Source: Thaumasiovibrio sp043421945 (GTDB taxonomy: Bacteria; Pseudomonadota; Gammaproteobacteria; Enterobacterales; Vibrionaceae). Taken from it: 64,000 nt of DNA. The stretch covers positions 1 through 64,000 of the forward strand of contig JBHOGO010000009.1 in NCBI GenBank assembly GCA_043421945.1, given 5' to 3'. The position numbers and the translations under genes were made by a program. Every line of letters begins with the position of its first letter. Position 1 is the first letter of the stretch. The notes under the pieces were generated by a model. It saw only the letters and a program-made list of their open reading frames with translations. It did no database searches and was not told the origin of the DNA. This document shows positions 15,172-23,579 of this stretch, piece by piece.

Positions 15172-15199
15172 AGTGCGCATTAGATATATTATGTTAAAT
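15172..15199 (+). other. dif: Chromosomal dif site (XerC/XerD recombination site)
   Basis: AGTGCGCATTA (15172-15182, XerC arm), GATATA (15183-15188, centre) and TTATGTTAAAT (15189-15199, XerD arm) form a complete 28-bp site. From memory, both arms match the Vibrio cholerae chromosome 1 dif site exactly, and only the central hexamer differs. XerC and XerD resolve chromosome dimers here under FtsK control, so this marks the replication terminus region. It also serves as the right boundary of the prophage. Confidence 0.88.
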
Positions 15200-15340
15200 T
15201 AGGTATCTAATCTTCATATATGGCCACCAAAACCCTATTCATTACACTGAATCACACTACTTCACTCCCTAAAGTGCGCTTTTTACGGAGTGTTAGTTTT
15301 TACTGTGCATTTAACCAGTGTGCCAATTTACCATAAAATA

Positions 15341-15387
15341 CCTAATAACCATTAGATTATCTATCGATTAATCTAATGGTTATTAGG
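15341..15387. repeat. Perfect 19-bp inverted repeat close to dif
   Basis: CCTAATAACCATTAGATTA (15341-15359) is repeated in inverted form at 15369-15387 around a 9-nt centre, 140 bp beyond dif on the host side. It is AT-rich with no T-run directly after either arm, so it is not a classical terminator. It might be a cruciform, a protein-binding site, or the scar of a small element. Confidence 0.6.
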
Positions 15388-15954
15388 GAAAGATCATTTT
15401 AAAGATAAGCCATTATCGTTTATAGAATATGAATGCCAAAATTCGTATTGCTACAAACCTTCAACTTTAGCATGGTTGCTGGCTGCTCAAGACACTCTTC
15501 ATCAAGAACAGCTTGGGGGTTCAACTGTTCCTTGTGTGTGCTTTAGCATTTCCGTTTATTCGATATACGATGATACTGTTGCTGACACACTCTGCTGCTC
15601 GGTCTTCTCTTTGTAAGGAAAGACAAACAACTTAGTTTGTTGTGTGACGTCAGATTTCCATCCTTCATCTTTACTCCGTTCAGATTTTCACTCAAAGCAA
15701 CGACCGCTCTTAATGTTTGTCTTGTTTATCTTCAGGACTTCATCAAACCTGCTTTGGTTCATCTGTCCTTAACTGTGCTCAGTTTCTTTTTTCAAACAGC
15801 AATGACTACGTTTTACCTTTCTCTTGCGAGCTTCCCAGTTTTTGGTAGCTTTTTTCCTTCTATACGCTTAGTGCATGGTCAAAAGACGCAAGTATACAAG
15901 ACAAAGTAAGTCAATCTGCTAAAATGCGCTCGTTAACTTTTAGAGGTAATACTG
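15388..15954. other. Noncoding stretch between dif region and host genes
   Basis: An open frame of 90 codons exists at 15637-15909. Its composition (Phe/Ser/Leu-rich, no ribosome site) looks like chance, and no gene is called. The last 50 bp hold the promoter region and the AGAGG ribosome site of the gene at 15955. Confidence 0.4.
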
Positions 15955-16308
15955 ATGGAACAAACAGAATTTGAATCACTTGTTCAACAATTAATTCGTC
16001 TAGAAAATGTCGGTGACATTTTATCTGCCCTTGTTGGCTGTGAAGAACAAGAAGTCTCTGAAGCCGCACAATCATTACAAGGCAAGTTTCAACTTGCTGA
16101 AATGGATGGTGAGAACCGTGTATACCACGTATTCGACCACATTAACGATGACGGTGAATCAGAAGAATTGGCTGAATGGGTCATGAACCAAGGCGATGAC
16201 ATGATCGTATTTATCTCATGGTTTTTCTACTCTCAGTTTGAAATCAAAGATAAAGAGACGTATCAAGCCGCTGGTCTTAAATTAGTTCAGCCTAAAAAGT
16301 TAAAATAA
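15955..16308 (+). CDS. Conserved-looking small acidic protein, unknown function
   Basis: This 117-residue soluble acidic protein has no signal peptide. A clear AGAGG ribosome site precedes its ATG. It has helical segments at both ends and a central beta-like stretch (RVYHVFDHIND) and is followed after 16 bp by the DUF445 gene, suggesting one operon. It resembles short hypothetical proteins of Vibrionaceae, but I do not recognise a named family. Confidence 0.65.
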   Translation: MEQTEFESLVQQLIRLENVGDILSALVGCEEQEVSEAAQSLQGKFQLAEMDGENRVYHVFDHINDDGESEELAEWVMNQGDDMIVFISWFFYSQFEIKDKETYQAAGLKLVQPKKLK

Positions 16309-16324
16309 GATCGTAGAGAATAAG

Positions 16325-17032
16325 ATGAACAAGAGTTTACTCACCAATATTGTATCGGCGCTATTATTAGCTTTCGGTATTGCTCAAGATAATAATATTG
16401 TGTATTTCTGTGGCCTATTTGCGCTTTCAGGCGCTGTCACGAACTGGTTAGCCGTCCATATGCTTTTCGAAAAAGTACCTGGATTATACGGCTCTGGTGT
16501 TATCCCAGCTCAATTTGAAGCGTTCAAATCAGCGATCAAAACGTTGATGATGGATGAGTTTTTTACTCGTGAAAACATCGACCGCTTCTTAAAAGCTGAA
16601 ATGGAAAGCCAAGTATCTCTCGATATCGCACCGGTTGTAGAGAAAATCAATTTTGACTCTACTTTTGATGGCTTAGTGGATGTTATTAATCAATCCCCAT
16701 TTGGTGGCATGTTAGCAATGGTTGGTGGTGCTGATGCATTAACACCGCTGAAAGAACCATTTATCGACCGCATGAAATCAGAACTGAGTGGCTTAACTCA
16801 GCAAGCTGATGTTCAGAACGCTATCGTTGCTCAACTTGAGCAACCAGAAATGATGGACGACATCCAAGCGAAGATTGCTGCAATTATTGAGCAACGATTG
16901 AATGAACTGACACCACAATTAGTGAAAGAGATGGTACAGACGATGATTCGTGAACATCTTGGTTGGTTGGTCGTTTGGGGTGGTATCTTTGGTGGACTTA
17001 TCGGTCTCATTTCCGCGCTAATGATGGGCTAA
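16325..17032 (+). CDS. DUF445 family membrane protein
   Basis: This 235-residue protein has N-terminal hydrophobic helices (SLLTNIVSALLLAFGI and IVYFCGLFALSGAVTNWLAV) containing the family mark GAVTNWLAVHMLF. A long helical middle region and a C-terminal hydrophobic helix (WLVVWGGIFGGLIGLISALM) follow. DUF445 (YjiN/YheB-like) proteins are inner-membrane proteins of unknown function. It is the second gene of a short operon after 15955 and is followed by a strong terminator. Confidence 0.8.
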   Translation: MNKSLLTNIVSALLLAFGIAQDNNIVYFCGLFALSGAVTNWLAVHMLFEKVPGLYGSGVIPAQFEAFKSAIKTLMMDEFFTRENIDRFLKAEMESQVSLDIAPVVEKINFDSTFDGLVDVINQSPFGGMLAMVGGADALTPLKEPFIDRMKSELSGLTQQADVQNAIVAQLEQPEMMDDIQAKIAAIIEQRLNELTPQLVKEMVQTMIREHLGWLVVWGGIFGGLIGLISALMMG

Positions 17033-17061
17033 CTCCCCTACACTCCTTTCTTTATTCTCGG

Positions 17062-17090
17062 TGCCCCTGTACTTACAGGGGCATTTTTTT
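17062..17090 (+). terminator. Rho-independent terminator after the DUF445 gene
   Basis: A TGCCCCTGT / ACAGGGGCA stem with a 4-nt loop is followed by TTTTTTT. It lies 29 bp after the DUF445 stop and separates it from the convergent MATE gene. Confidence 0.85.
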
Positions 17091-17114
17091 ACTTATCGGA
17101 TACGTTCATAAATA

Positions 17115-18437
17115 TCAATCGACTTGGTATTTTAACGCTATTTGTGACAGTCCATTCTTGTAAAGCATCCAGGCTGCAGCGCCAGCTAATGTGTTACCAA
17201 TCGCAACTCCCCAGAATAAGCCAGGAAGTTCACCAAGCTGAGCACCTATCCATAAGCACGGAATAAAAAAGGCGAATAATCGTAAGCTAGAAATAAGCAG
17301 TGCACGCATGGATAATGCCAGTGCATTTGTCACTGATACCATCAGCATGCAGACGCCAAGAGGCCCTAAACTAAATGGCACGAGTAACAAATGCATATCG
17401 AGAACGGTTCTGACACTCTCTTCGCTCGACATTAAGTCGGATAACCAAGGCGTCAGAATAAAGACGATTATTGCGATAGAGAGCTGCCATATTAGAATGA
17501 ATGTTGTCGCTATCGTCACGAGCTTCTGAATTTCTCGGATTTTTCCAGCACCGAGTAAGCGCCCTATCATCGGAGGCATAGACATCGTGAGTGCGAGAAC
17601 AACCACGATGGCGAAAAATTCAAATCTTGAACCCAGCGCCCACGCAGCGACGGCTGTCGTTCCGAAACCAGCAATAAGCTTGGTTGCCAACATCGACGAT
17701 ATTGGCGGAAGCAATTGGCTCATCATCGCGGGTCCCATGATTTTGCCTATTTCGCTAAGGCTGCGAAAAATATTCAAGGTTGCCCAATCAAAACTGATCC
17801 AGTGCTTTTGAATTATTTTGGGCATGACCATCGCAACACCGAACCCAAACGCTAAAATGGTAGCAATAGCCGCGCCGTTGATACCTAAATCGAACCAAAA
17901 GATGAAGATGGGATCGAGTATTAGGTTGATGGCGCTAGTGATCATCATCATAGTGCCGGGAAGCATTGTGTTGCCATTTGCACGGCAGAGGCTGTAACAA
18001 AAATAGAGTACGGCTCCAACCCAAGCACTTGCTAGCCAGACAATCCAGTAACTATCAATAACGCTATAGACAGCTTCAGGCGCACTTAGCATGACTAAAA
18101 TAGGCTCTCTAATTAACCAAATAGCGCCACAGATGATGGCTACACCTACACTACCAAATAAGATGATAAGCCCACCAAGTTGTTTGGCATATTGGTTTTC
18201 GTTGGCACCGAGTGCGCGTGCAATTATCGCCGTTGTCGCAATCCCCAAACCAACCTGTATTCCTATAATGACCATCTGAATCGGTAACGTAAACCCTTGA
18301 GCAGCCAAGGGTAACACGCCTAGCTGACCAATGAAGGCACTGTCGACAAGTTGAAAACTCATGAGAGACAGAACACCAAACATCATTGGCCATGTCATTT
18401 TATAAAGTTGTCGGCTCAGTGATATTTGCTGAGTCAT
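17115..18437 (-). CDS. MATE family efflux transporter (NorM/DinF-like)
   Basis: This 440-residue integral membrane protein has about 12 hydrophobic segments in two homologous halves, the MATE layout. The N-terminal signature MTWPMMFGVLSLMSFQLVDSAF and the later PLAAQGFTLP block are typical. Such proteins export cationic drugs or metabolites in exchange for sodium or protons. It is a single gene on the minus strand. The ATG start at 18437 opens the family N-terminus. The substrate cannot be read from sequence. Confidence 0.85.
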   Translation of the reverse strand: MTQQISLSRQLYKMTWPMMFGVLSLMSFQLVDSAFIGQLGVLPLAAQGFTLPIQMVIIGIQVGLGIATTAIIARALGANENQYAKQLGGLIILFGSVGVAIICGAIWLIREPILVMLSAPEAVYSVIDSYWIVWLASAWVGAVLYFCYSLCRANGNTMLPGTMMMITSAINLILDPIFIFWFDLGINGAAIATILAFGFGVAMVMPKIIQKHWISFDWATLNIFRSLSEIGKIMGPAMMSQLLPPISSMLATKLIAGFGTTAVAAWALGSRFEFFAIVVVLALTMSMPPMIGRLLGAGKIREIQKLVTIATTFILIWQLSIAIIVFILTPWLSDLMSSEESVRTVLDMHLLLVPFSLGPLGVCMLMVSVTNALALSMRALLISSLRLFAFFIPCLWIGAQLGELPGLFWGVAIGNTLAGAAAWMLYKNGLSQIALKYQVD

Positions 18438-18676
18438 GGGTACACCTATTTCTATTATTAGCGGTTTAATGGCACTAAATTAATGTGCTTGAAGGGTTTT
18501 ACGTCTAGGAATTGTAGTTTGTGTCACTCATTTTGGGGCTGAGATATAGAGATAAGGGCAATTATGCTAGATGCAAGGGCTAGTTGAACAAAACACTGGT
18601 GTGATTAATGATAAATTGAACTATTTATCGATTAAATGAACAGAAGGCCCATTCCTGATGAGCCTCCCCTATTTAC

Positions 18677-19201
18677 TTAACTGGCTTTAGCAACAATGGC
18701 TTTTAAATTGTTGGCGATAGCCTCGTCTTTGATGCGATTACTTTCGATATCAAACGCATCGAAGAATGATGGTACTGATAAGGCATCGATGACTGTCGCA
18801 CCAAAGAACGGCATTGATCCTTGTGCAGCTGCAAGTACATTTTTTGCTCCTCCTGGGCCCGGGGAGGTAGAAAGAAGAATGACAGATTTGCTTTCGAAAA
18901 CTTTCTGACGAAGACGAGATGCCCAATCGAAGGTGTTTTTGTATGCCGCGGTAAATGAACCGTTGTGCTCTGCAAAGGAGATGATTAGTCGATCTGCACT
19001 GTCTATTTTTGCGAGAAAATCTGAAGCTTGCTGTGGTTGACCTGACGCTGCTTCCCTATCAGCACTATAGATAGGCATCTCAAAATCATTGAGATCTAAT
19101 ACTTCAATGTCAGCATTTTCGAATAAGTTCGCAGTGTATGTCGCCAACTTTTTATTGATAGATTGAACACTGTTAGATGCTCCAAAAGCGATAACTTTCA
19201 T
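18677..19201 (-). CDS. NAD(P)H-dependent FMN reductase / flavodoxin-like oxidoreductase
   Basis: This 174-residue protein has the flavodoxin-like fold of the NADPH-dependent FMN reductase family. The FMN phosphate loop is GASNSVQSINKKLA (about 7-20). The DFEMPIYSADREA segment, the E-H-N-GSFTAAYKNTFDWASR block (ring-stacking loop) and STSPGPGGAKN are characteristic. It reduces flavin or quinone substrates with NAD(P)H in the cytoplasm. It is a single gene with its own promoter region upstream of 19201. Confidence 0.85.
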   Translation of the reverse strand: MKVIAFGASNSVQSINKKLATYTANLFENADIEVLDLNDFEMPIYSADREAASGQPQQASDFLAKIDSADRLIISFAEHNGSFTAAYKNTFDWASRLRQKVFESKSVILLSTSPGPGGAKNVLAAAQGSMPFFGATVIDALSVPSFFDAFDIESNRIKDEAIANNLKAIVAKAS

Positions 19202-19361
19202 TCTCTTACCCTTTTTGTTGGTTTGTTGTTACCACAATAGACCCCTTTAATTTAACTTGATAGTGGTATTTTTATACGATCTTATTCAGGATAATTGATT
19301 GAATGCTATGCTTGTGTCATTCATAGCTGGAATGCTCTATTCGGAAGCCTTTAGATACAAA

Positions 19362-19385
19362 AATGGCCTCAATATTGAGGCCATT
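19362..19385 (-). terminator. Terminator of the TonB2 operon
   Basis: The perfect palindrome AATGGCCTCAATATTGAGGCCATT is followed on the minus strand by TTTGT. It lies 68 bp beyond the last stop codon of the operon at 19453. Confidence 0.8.
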
Positions 19386-19452
19386 AGGTAGTAAAACAGA
19401 TTGTTATATTGCCATTTACTATTGCTGCTTGAGGCTATCTTGCCATAAGCGC

Positions 19453-20613
19453 TTAAGCCGACTTGGTTTTCGCGATCTTAGACAGGTAGTTAACCCAGCT
19501 TTTTGATGAGGCTGATGCTGTTTTTTGATAAGCCAATTGTGCCACTTTCAATGCTTCTGTCGTTTCACCAGTACGGTACAGAACTTGAATCTTAGCGAGC
19601 AAAACATGCTCATTGGTTGGGTCATTAACCCTGTTTAGATTCTTTAACGCATTGTCGTAATCACGTTGCTGAAGCTGCAGTTGCGCCAGTTTTAAACGAT
19701 GCTTATTGTCTTTATCGGCCGCTTTGCTGTAGGTGGCGATGGCTTTGTCCCACTCTTTCGCCATTTGCCAATATGTTCCTAGTGTCGCTAATTCCTGTGC
19801 AGACTCTGGCTTCAATGATGCGTAGAGACGTGCCGCTCTATCTGGCATACCTTGCTGCCCATAAAGCTGAACAAGTGATAGCTTATCTTGACGCTGTAAC
19901 GGTAGCTTATTGTGATGCGCAATGGCGAGTGTTTGCATTGCGGCTTTATGACGACCGAGCTGCATTTGGATACCAGCTAAACGTTGCCACCATGAAACCT
20001 CTGTTGGCTCTATTTGTATTAAGGTATCGAGTGTACTTGCCGCGCCTTTCCAATGTTCCAATGGTAGCTGAGAGCCAAGCTTCATGCGGTAGTGCGTGAC
20101 CTCCATTTCAGCACCAGTCTTTTGAAAATGCTCTAAGCTACTCAGTACTTTTTCCCATTGTTCTAATTGGTAGTGGCTTTGGCTAATTCGAAGCCAAACT
20201 AATGACCGTTCCTTTTGCCCTTCGAACGCAGATGTTAACTGGTAGTAGTGTGGCAGTGCACGTTGATATTGTTGCTGCGAAAGCAAAATATCAGCGAGCA
20301 TTTGTCGTGTGGTGTTGGTTAACCCCTCTTCCAAAGCATTACTTTCAACGGCGCTTTTAAGGTGCTTAACAGCAAGTTCATATTGCTCATCTTGCCAGTA
20401 AAAGACACCCAGCATTCTATCAACATAGGCTTTATCAAAAGCACGGGATGGGTTCATGTTTGCAAGAATAACAATCGCTTCATCAACTTTATTATCTTGT
20501 TGGAGGTTTTGCGCTCGCTGAACGCGGGTTGCTGTCTGCTGGGCAAGTTCATTGGCAGAAACGAAAGGTGAAAGCGTTAAAGTGAGCGCAAGTGCGGCTA
20601 AGAAAGTCTTCAT
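19453..20613 (-). CDS. TPR-repeat periplasmic protein of the TonB2 cluster
   Basis: This 386-residue protein has a signal peptide (MKTFLAALALTLTLSPFVSANE) and then a series of TPR-like helical repeats through the whole chain (for example ALPHYYQLTSAFEGQ and AIATYSKAADKD). It overlaps tonB2 by 4 bp (ATGA) and is the last gene of the operon. The same order (TPR gene after tonB2) is known in Vibrio cholerae. It probably acts as a periplasmic adaptor to the TonB2 complex or an outer-membrane receptor. Confidence 0.8.
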   Translation of the reverse strand: MKTFLAALALTLTLSPFVSANELAQQTATRVQRAQNLQQDNKVDEAIVILANMNPSRAFDKAYVDRMLGVFYWQDEQYELAVKHLKSAVESNALEEGLTNTTRQMLADILLSQQQYQRALPHYYQLTSAFEGQKERSLVWLRISQSHYQLEQWEKVLSSLEHFQKTGAEMEVTHYRMKLGSQLPLEHWKGAASTLDTLIQIEPTEVSWWQRLAGIQMQLGRHKAAMQTLAIAHHNKLPLQRQDKLSLVQLYGQQGMPDRAARLYASLKPESAQELATLGTYWQMAKEWDKAIATYSKAADKDNKHRLKLAQLQLQQRDYDNALKNLNRVNDPTNEHVLLAKIQVLYRTGETTEALKVAQLAYQKTASASSKSWVNYLSKIAKTKSA

Positions 20614-21239
20614 TTTGGTAATTTGAACTCGATAGTAACCATTCTTCCTGGCTGTTGTACTGCAACACCATCAATGATTTGTGGTTGATACTTCCAACGA
20701 CGTAAAGCTTGCATTGCCTCTCGCTCAAAGATGCGTTTTGGCTCCGCTTCAACCACTTCGATATCTGTTGGACGGCCTTGTTCATCTATCGTAAATGACA
20801 GTGTCACTTGTCCTTCAAGCCCCTGTCGCTGAGCACGAGTTGGGTAACGTGGCTCTACACGGTATAGTGGCATCACTTGCTGGTTATTAGCAATCACGCC
20901 AACGTCACCAAAGTTTGGCATAGCGATATCAATGCCCGTTACTGCCGTCGATAAATTTAATGATGGCGTGGCTGGCACAGAGTTCAAGTTAACTGCAGCC
21001 TGAGCTTGTGCTGCTGGTGCCGCTTCAGGCGGTGGCTCTGGTAAGTCTGGCTGTTCTGGTACGGTTCGCTGACGTCGTTGAATATGCTCTTCTTGCTCAA
21101 GCATGACCATGTTGAAACTTAGCGGTGAGTTATGTTCACGTTTGTCTGTATCAACAGGGTTTACCATCCAAGCCATGAACGTAAATAAACCTAGGGCTGA
21201 AAGAATGGCAAGAGGGAATGCTAATAGTAGACGTCCCAT
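20610..21239 (-). CDS. tonB2: TonB2 energy-transducing protein
   Basis: This 209-residue protein has an N-terminal membrane anchor (LLLAFPLAILSALGLFTFMAWM) and a short proline-rich periplasmic spacer (PEQPDLPEPPPEAAP). The C-terminal TonB domain is marked by PLYRVEPRYPTRAQRQGLEG and FEREAMQALRRWKYQP. It transmits proton-motive force from ExbB/ExbD to TonB-dependent siderophore or heme receptors. It is short compared with E. coli TonB, as Vibrio TonB2 proteins are. It overlaps the TPR gene and follows exbD2 by 2 bp. Confidence 0.92.
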   Translation of the reverse strand: MGRLLLAFPLAILSALGLFTFMAWMVNPVDTDKREHNSPLSFNMVMLEQEEHIQRRQRTVPEQPDLPEPPPEAAPAAQAQAAVNLNSVPATPSLNLSTAVTGIDIAMPNFGDVGVIANNQQVMPLYRVEPRYPTRAQRQGLEGQVTLSFTIDEQGRPTDIEVVEAEPKRIFEREAMQALRRWKYQPQIIDGVAVQQPGRMVTIEFKLPK

Positions 21240-21241
21240 CG

Positions 21242-21646
21242 TTACAACTGCTCCGCCGCTAATGCGATACTTTCAATACCGGCACCTTTCGCTGCATCCA
21301 TCACTTTAACAACGGTGCCGTTATATGCATGCTCGTCGGCTTGGATGACTAATGAGGTATTTGGCTTATCTAAGAGTAGATGTTCAAGGGTTGCTTGAAC
21401 GCGCTCAACATCAATCATTCGTTTATCGATAAAAATATCGTTGGCAGCCGTAATCGCGACAAAAATGCCCGCTTCTTTTTGACTCGCAACGTTACTGGCT
21501 TGCGGACGATTAACCTCAACACCAGATTCATTCACGAATGAGCTCGTGACGATAAAGAAAATCAACATGATAAAAACGATATCTAACATCGATGTTAAAT
21601 CAACTTGTGCTTCTTCACGCGGTTTCGCTGGTCGACTTAAGCGCAT
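21242..21646 (-). CDS. exbD2: ExbD2 biopolymer transport protein
   Basis: This 134-residue protein has a short cytoplasmic N-terminus, one membrane helix containing the essential Asp (VDLTSMLDIVFIMLIFFIV) and a periplasmic domain. It forms the proton channel with ExbB2 and drives TonB2. Its start overlaps the end of exbB2 by 10 bp, and tonB2 follows after 2 bp. Confidence 0.92.
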   Translation of the reverse strand: MRLSRPAKPREEAQVDLTSMLDIVFIMLIFFIVTSSFVNESGVEVNRPQASNVASQKEAGIFVAITAANDIFIDKRMIDVERVQATLEHLLLDKPNTSLVIQADEHAYNGTVVKVMDAAKGAGIESIALAAEQL

Positions 21647-22203
21647 TGTTCACCACCCCTAAGTAGTTTTTCCATTTTAATTTCTCGCATATCGCATGCC
21701 TTAATTAATCGAGCATGGACAAACATCCCTGCTAGTGCTGCAACCATTCCAGCCATTGTTGGTAAGGTTGCCATTGAGATGCCAGATGCCATCAATTTGG
21801 GTTGGCTACTGCCAAGTGTCGCCATAATATCAAAGACGGAGACCATGCCTGTCACCGTGCCGAGTAGCCCTAGCATTGGACAAACTGCCACAAGCACTTT
21901 GATGAGGTTCATATGTTGGTTCAAAACGATATGAGCTTCACTTAACATGCCGGCTTTAACAGCATGAGCATGCCAACTTTCGAAATTTTTGCGATGTTGC
22001 CACTTGTTCAGCCACTCTTTACGCATATTCGGCCATGTAAGAGACAGAAAAAGTACGCGCTCTATCACCAATAACCACGTTAATACGACAACGGCGGCCA
22101 AGATCCAAAGAACCTGACCTCCCTGCCCCATAAAAGCGGTCAAACGCAGCCACCAACCCTCTGTTAACGGGGATGACAACAAGCTCGCTTCTATGATGTT
22201 CAT
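21637..22203 (-). CDS. exbB2: ExbB2 proton-channel protein
   Basis: This 188-residue MotA/TolQ/ExbB family protein has a first helix (VLWILAAVVVLTWLLVIERVLF) and the conserved channel block (VAVCPMLGLLGTVTGMVSVFD with GISMATLPTMAGMVAALAGM). It makes the inner-membrane pentamer around ExbD2 and couples proton flow to TonB2. It overlaps ttpC by 4 bp. Confidence 0.92.
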   Translation of the reverse strand: MNIIEASLLSSPLTEGWWLRLTAFMGQGGQVLWILAAVVVLTWLLVIERVLFLSLTWPNMRKEWLNKWQHRKNFESWHAHAVKAGMLSEAHIVLNQHMNLIKVLVAVCPMLGLLGTVTGMVSVFDIMATLGSSQPKLMASGISMATLPTMAGMVAALAGMFVHARLIKACDMREIKMEKLLRGGEQCA

Positions 22204-23579
22204 GCAGTCGCAAGCTCCGGCGCTGTTTGTTGAGGAGACACAGTGTCAGCATGTTCAGCACGCTGAGCCACTAAGCTAATACCTTGTTTTTCTAAGACAC
22301 TCTTAATATTGTCAACTTTCGTGCTGAGTAAATTGTGCGTCAATAGCAATGGCATCGCGGCAACAAGCCCTAATACCGTGGTAATCAATGCCATTGAAAT
22401 ACCGCCAGCCATAATGGTTGGGTCGCCATTACCAAATTGAGTGATCACTTGGAAAGTTTCAATCATACCCGTAACCGTACCCAGCAGACCTAGCATTGGT
22501 GCTATAGCAGCAAGAAGCTTGATCATCGATAAGCCTTTTTCTAGACCTTGTTGCTCATCAATCACTTGCTCTAGGAGTCTTAGCTCTAGTGCTTCTACGC
22601 TACGACTTTTTTCTGCATCATAAACAGAGAGGATGCGCCCTAAAGGGTTGTTTCCTGGAGTTTTCGGGTTTTTAAGTTGTTTGCGGATCTTGGTTGCGAT
22701 AATTGTCAGCTCTACACCACGGTATAGGCTGATGATCAATCCAGTAATCAATAAACCGATAATGATTTTCCCGACAATCCCACCGTTCTCCAATCGCTGC
22801 TTAAGGTCTGGCACGTTGGCTAATTGCGCGAGGATGTCTCCTCGAGAAGGGTCGACTGGAAGTAATTGTACTTCTCCACCATTGGCTACTGAGTTCAAGG
22901 TAGGTGCATTGTCTGGTTGACGAGGGAAGTACTGAGCGTTATCGCCGTGCCACTTCATGTAACCGTGCTCACCTAAAAGACCAATGGCGCCTAAGCGAAT
23001 ACCAGACTCGGTGTTCGCTACCCCAGTGCCACTGGCTACCGGTAAGTCAACATGTGCGATCTGGCTACCTGCGACAACTTGTTCTTGCATGCCCAACCAC
23101 ATACCAGTGAGTTGCTGAATCGTTGGTAGCGTGCGCGCTGCAATAATGTCAGTAATTACATCATTATGAGACTGTTGGTCGACCGCAGTGACAGAGTCAT
23201 CGAGGTCAATTTGTAGGTCTTTTGCTGTTTGTCTAACGACCCCAAATAGCTCACCCAAGCTGCCAGTTTCAAGGCGTAGGGCCTCTTCTTGCACTGCTAG
23301 TTGATGTTCATTGTCACTAAATAACTGACTTAATGCCTCGATTTCTGAATCTAGTGCATTTTTAGCGGCAGATAAGCGGTCGCGTTGCTGCTTAAAGTCT
23401 GCTTCGGTGCCCGTAAAATCAGAGATGCGTTCTTGGTTAATTGTTTTCTCGGCTTGGTAAGCCTCTTGTGTCGCTGTTTGTACCGCAGACACTGAAAATG
23501 CACTAAAGCATGTCGCGAATAAAATAGCGTGAGTCGTTTTTTTAACGACATTATTAGAGAAAAGAAGATTGTAAAGCAT
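22200..23579 (-). CDS. ttpC: TtpC, extended ExbB-like protein of the TonB2 system
   Basis: This 459-residue protein has a signal-like N-terminus, a long coiled-coil periplasmic part (about 35-140, rich in Glu, Gln and Leu) and a beta-like domain. The C-terminal MotA/TolQ/ExbB channel domain carries LAAIAPMLGLLGTVTGMIET. This combination is the mark of Vibrio TtpC, a fourth component required for TonB2 (not TonB1) function. It overlaps the DUF3450 gene by one base and exbB2 by 4 bp. Confidence 0.9.
   Translation of the reverse strand: MLYNLLFSNNVVKKTTHAILFATCFSAFSVSAVQTATQEAYQAEKTINQERISDFTGTEADFKQQRDRLSAAKNALDSEIEALSQLFSDNEHQLAVQEEALRLETGSLGELFGVVRQTAKDLQIDLDDSVTAVDQQSHNDVITDIIAARTLPTIQQLTGMWLGMQEQVVAGSQIAHVDLPVASGTGVANTESGIRLGAIGLLGEHGYMKWHGDNAQYFPRQPDNAPTLNSVANGGEVQLLPVDPSRGDILAQLANVPDLKQRLENGGIVGKIIIGLLITGLIISLYRGVELTIIATKIRKQLKNPKTPGNNPLGRILSVYDAEKSRSVEALELRLLEQVIDEQQGLEKGLSMIKLLAAIAPMLGLLGTVTGMIETFQVITQFGNGDPTIMAGGISMALITTVLGLVAAMPLLLTHNLLSTKVDNIKSVLEKQGISLVAQRAEHADTVSPQQTAPELATA

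Larger units (their letters stand above)
890..15199 (+). mobile_element. Corticovirus-like (PM2-type) tailless prophage integrated at dif
   Basis: The element is bounded by dif-like direct repeats that share 17 bp (890-906 and 15172-15188), and the interior is about 14.3 kb. It carries a HUH replication initiator, an FtsK/HerA-like packaging ATPase, a PM2 P2-like major capsid protein, a run of very small one-helix membrane proteins typical of internal-membrane phages, a spike protein and a P5-like murein hydrolase. No tail, terminase, portal or integrase gene is seen. Integration most likely uses host XerC/XerD. A frameshift is not apparent in any core gene, so the element may be complete. 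The AAA-TOPRIM gene, the lipoprotein and the DUF3653-like gene are opposite in orientation to the late genes and are probable cargo or regulators. Confidence 0.8.

Noticed and set aside
15637..15909. A 90-codon Phe/Ser/Leu-rich frame right of dif
   Set aside because: No ribosome site and chance-like composition in a gap; not called as a gene.
19773..20099. Plus-strand 108-codon frame over the TPR gene
   Set aside because: Antisense shadow; no ribosome site or family likeness.
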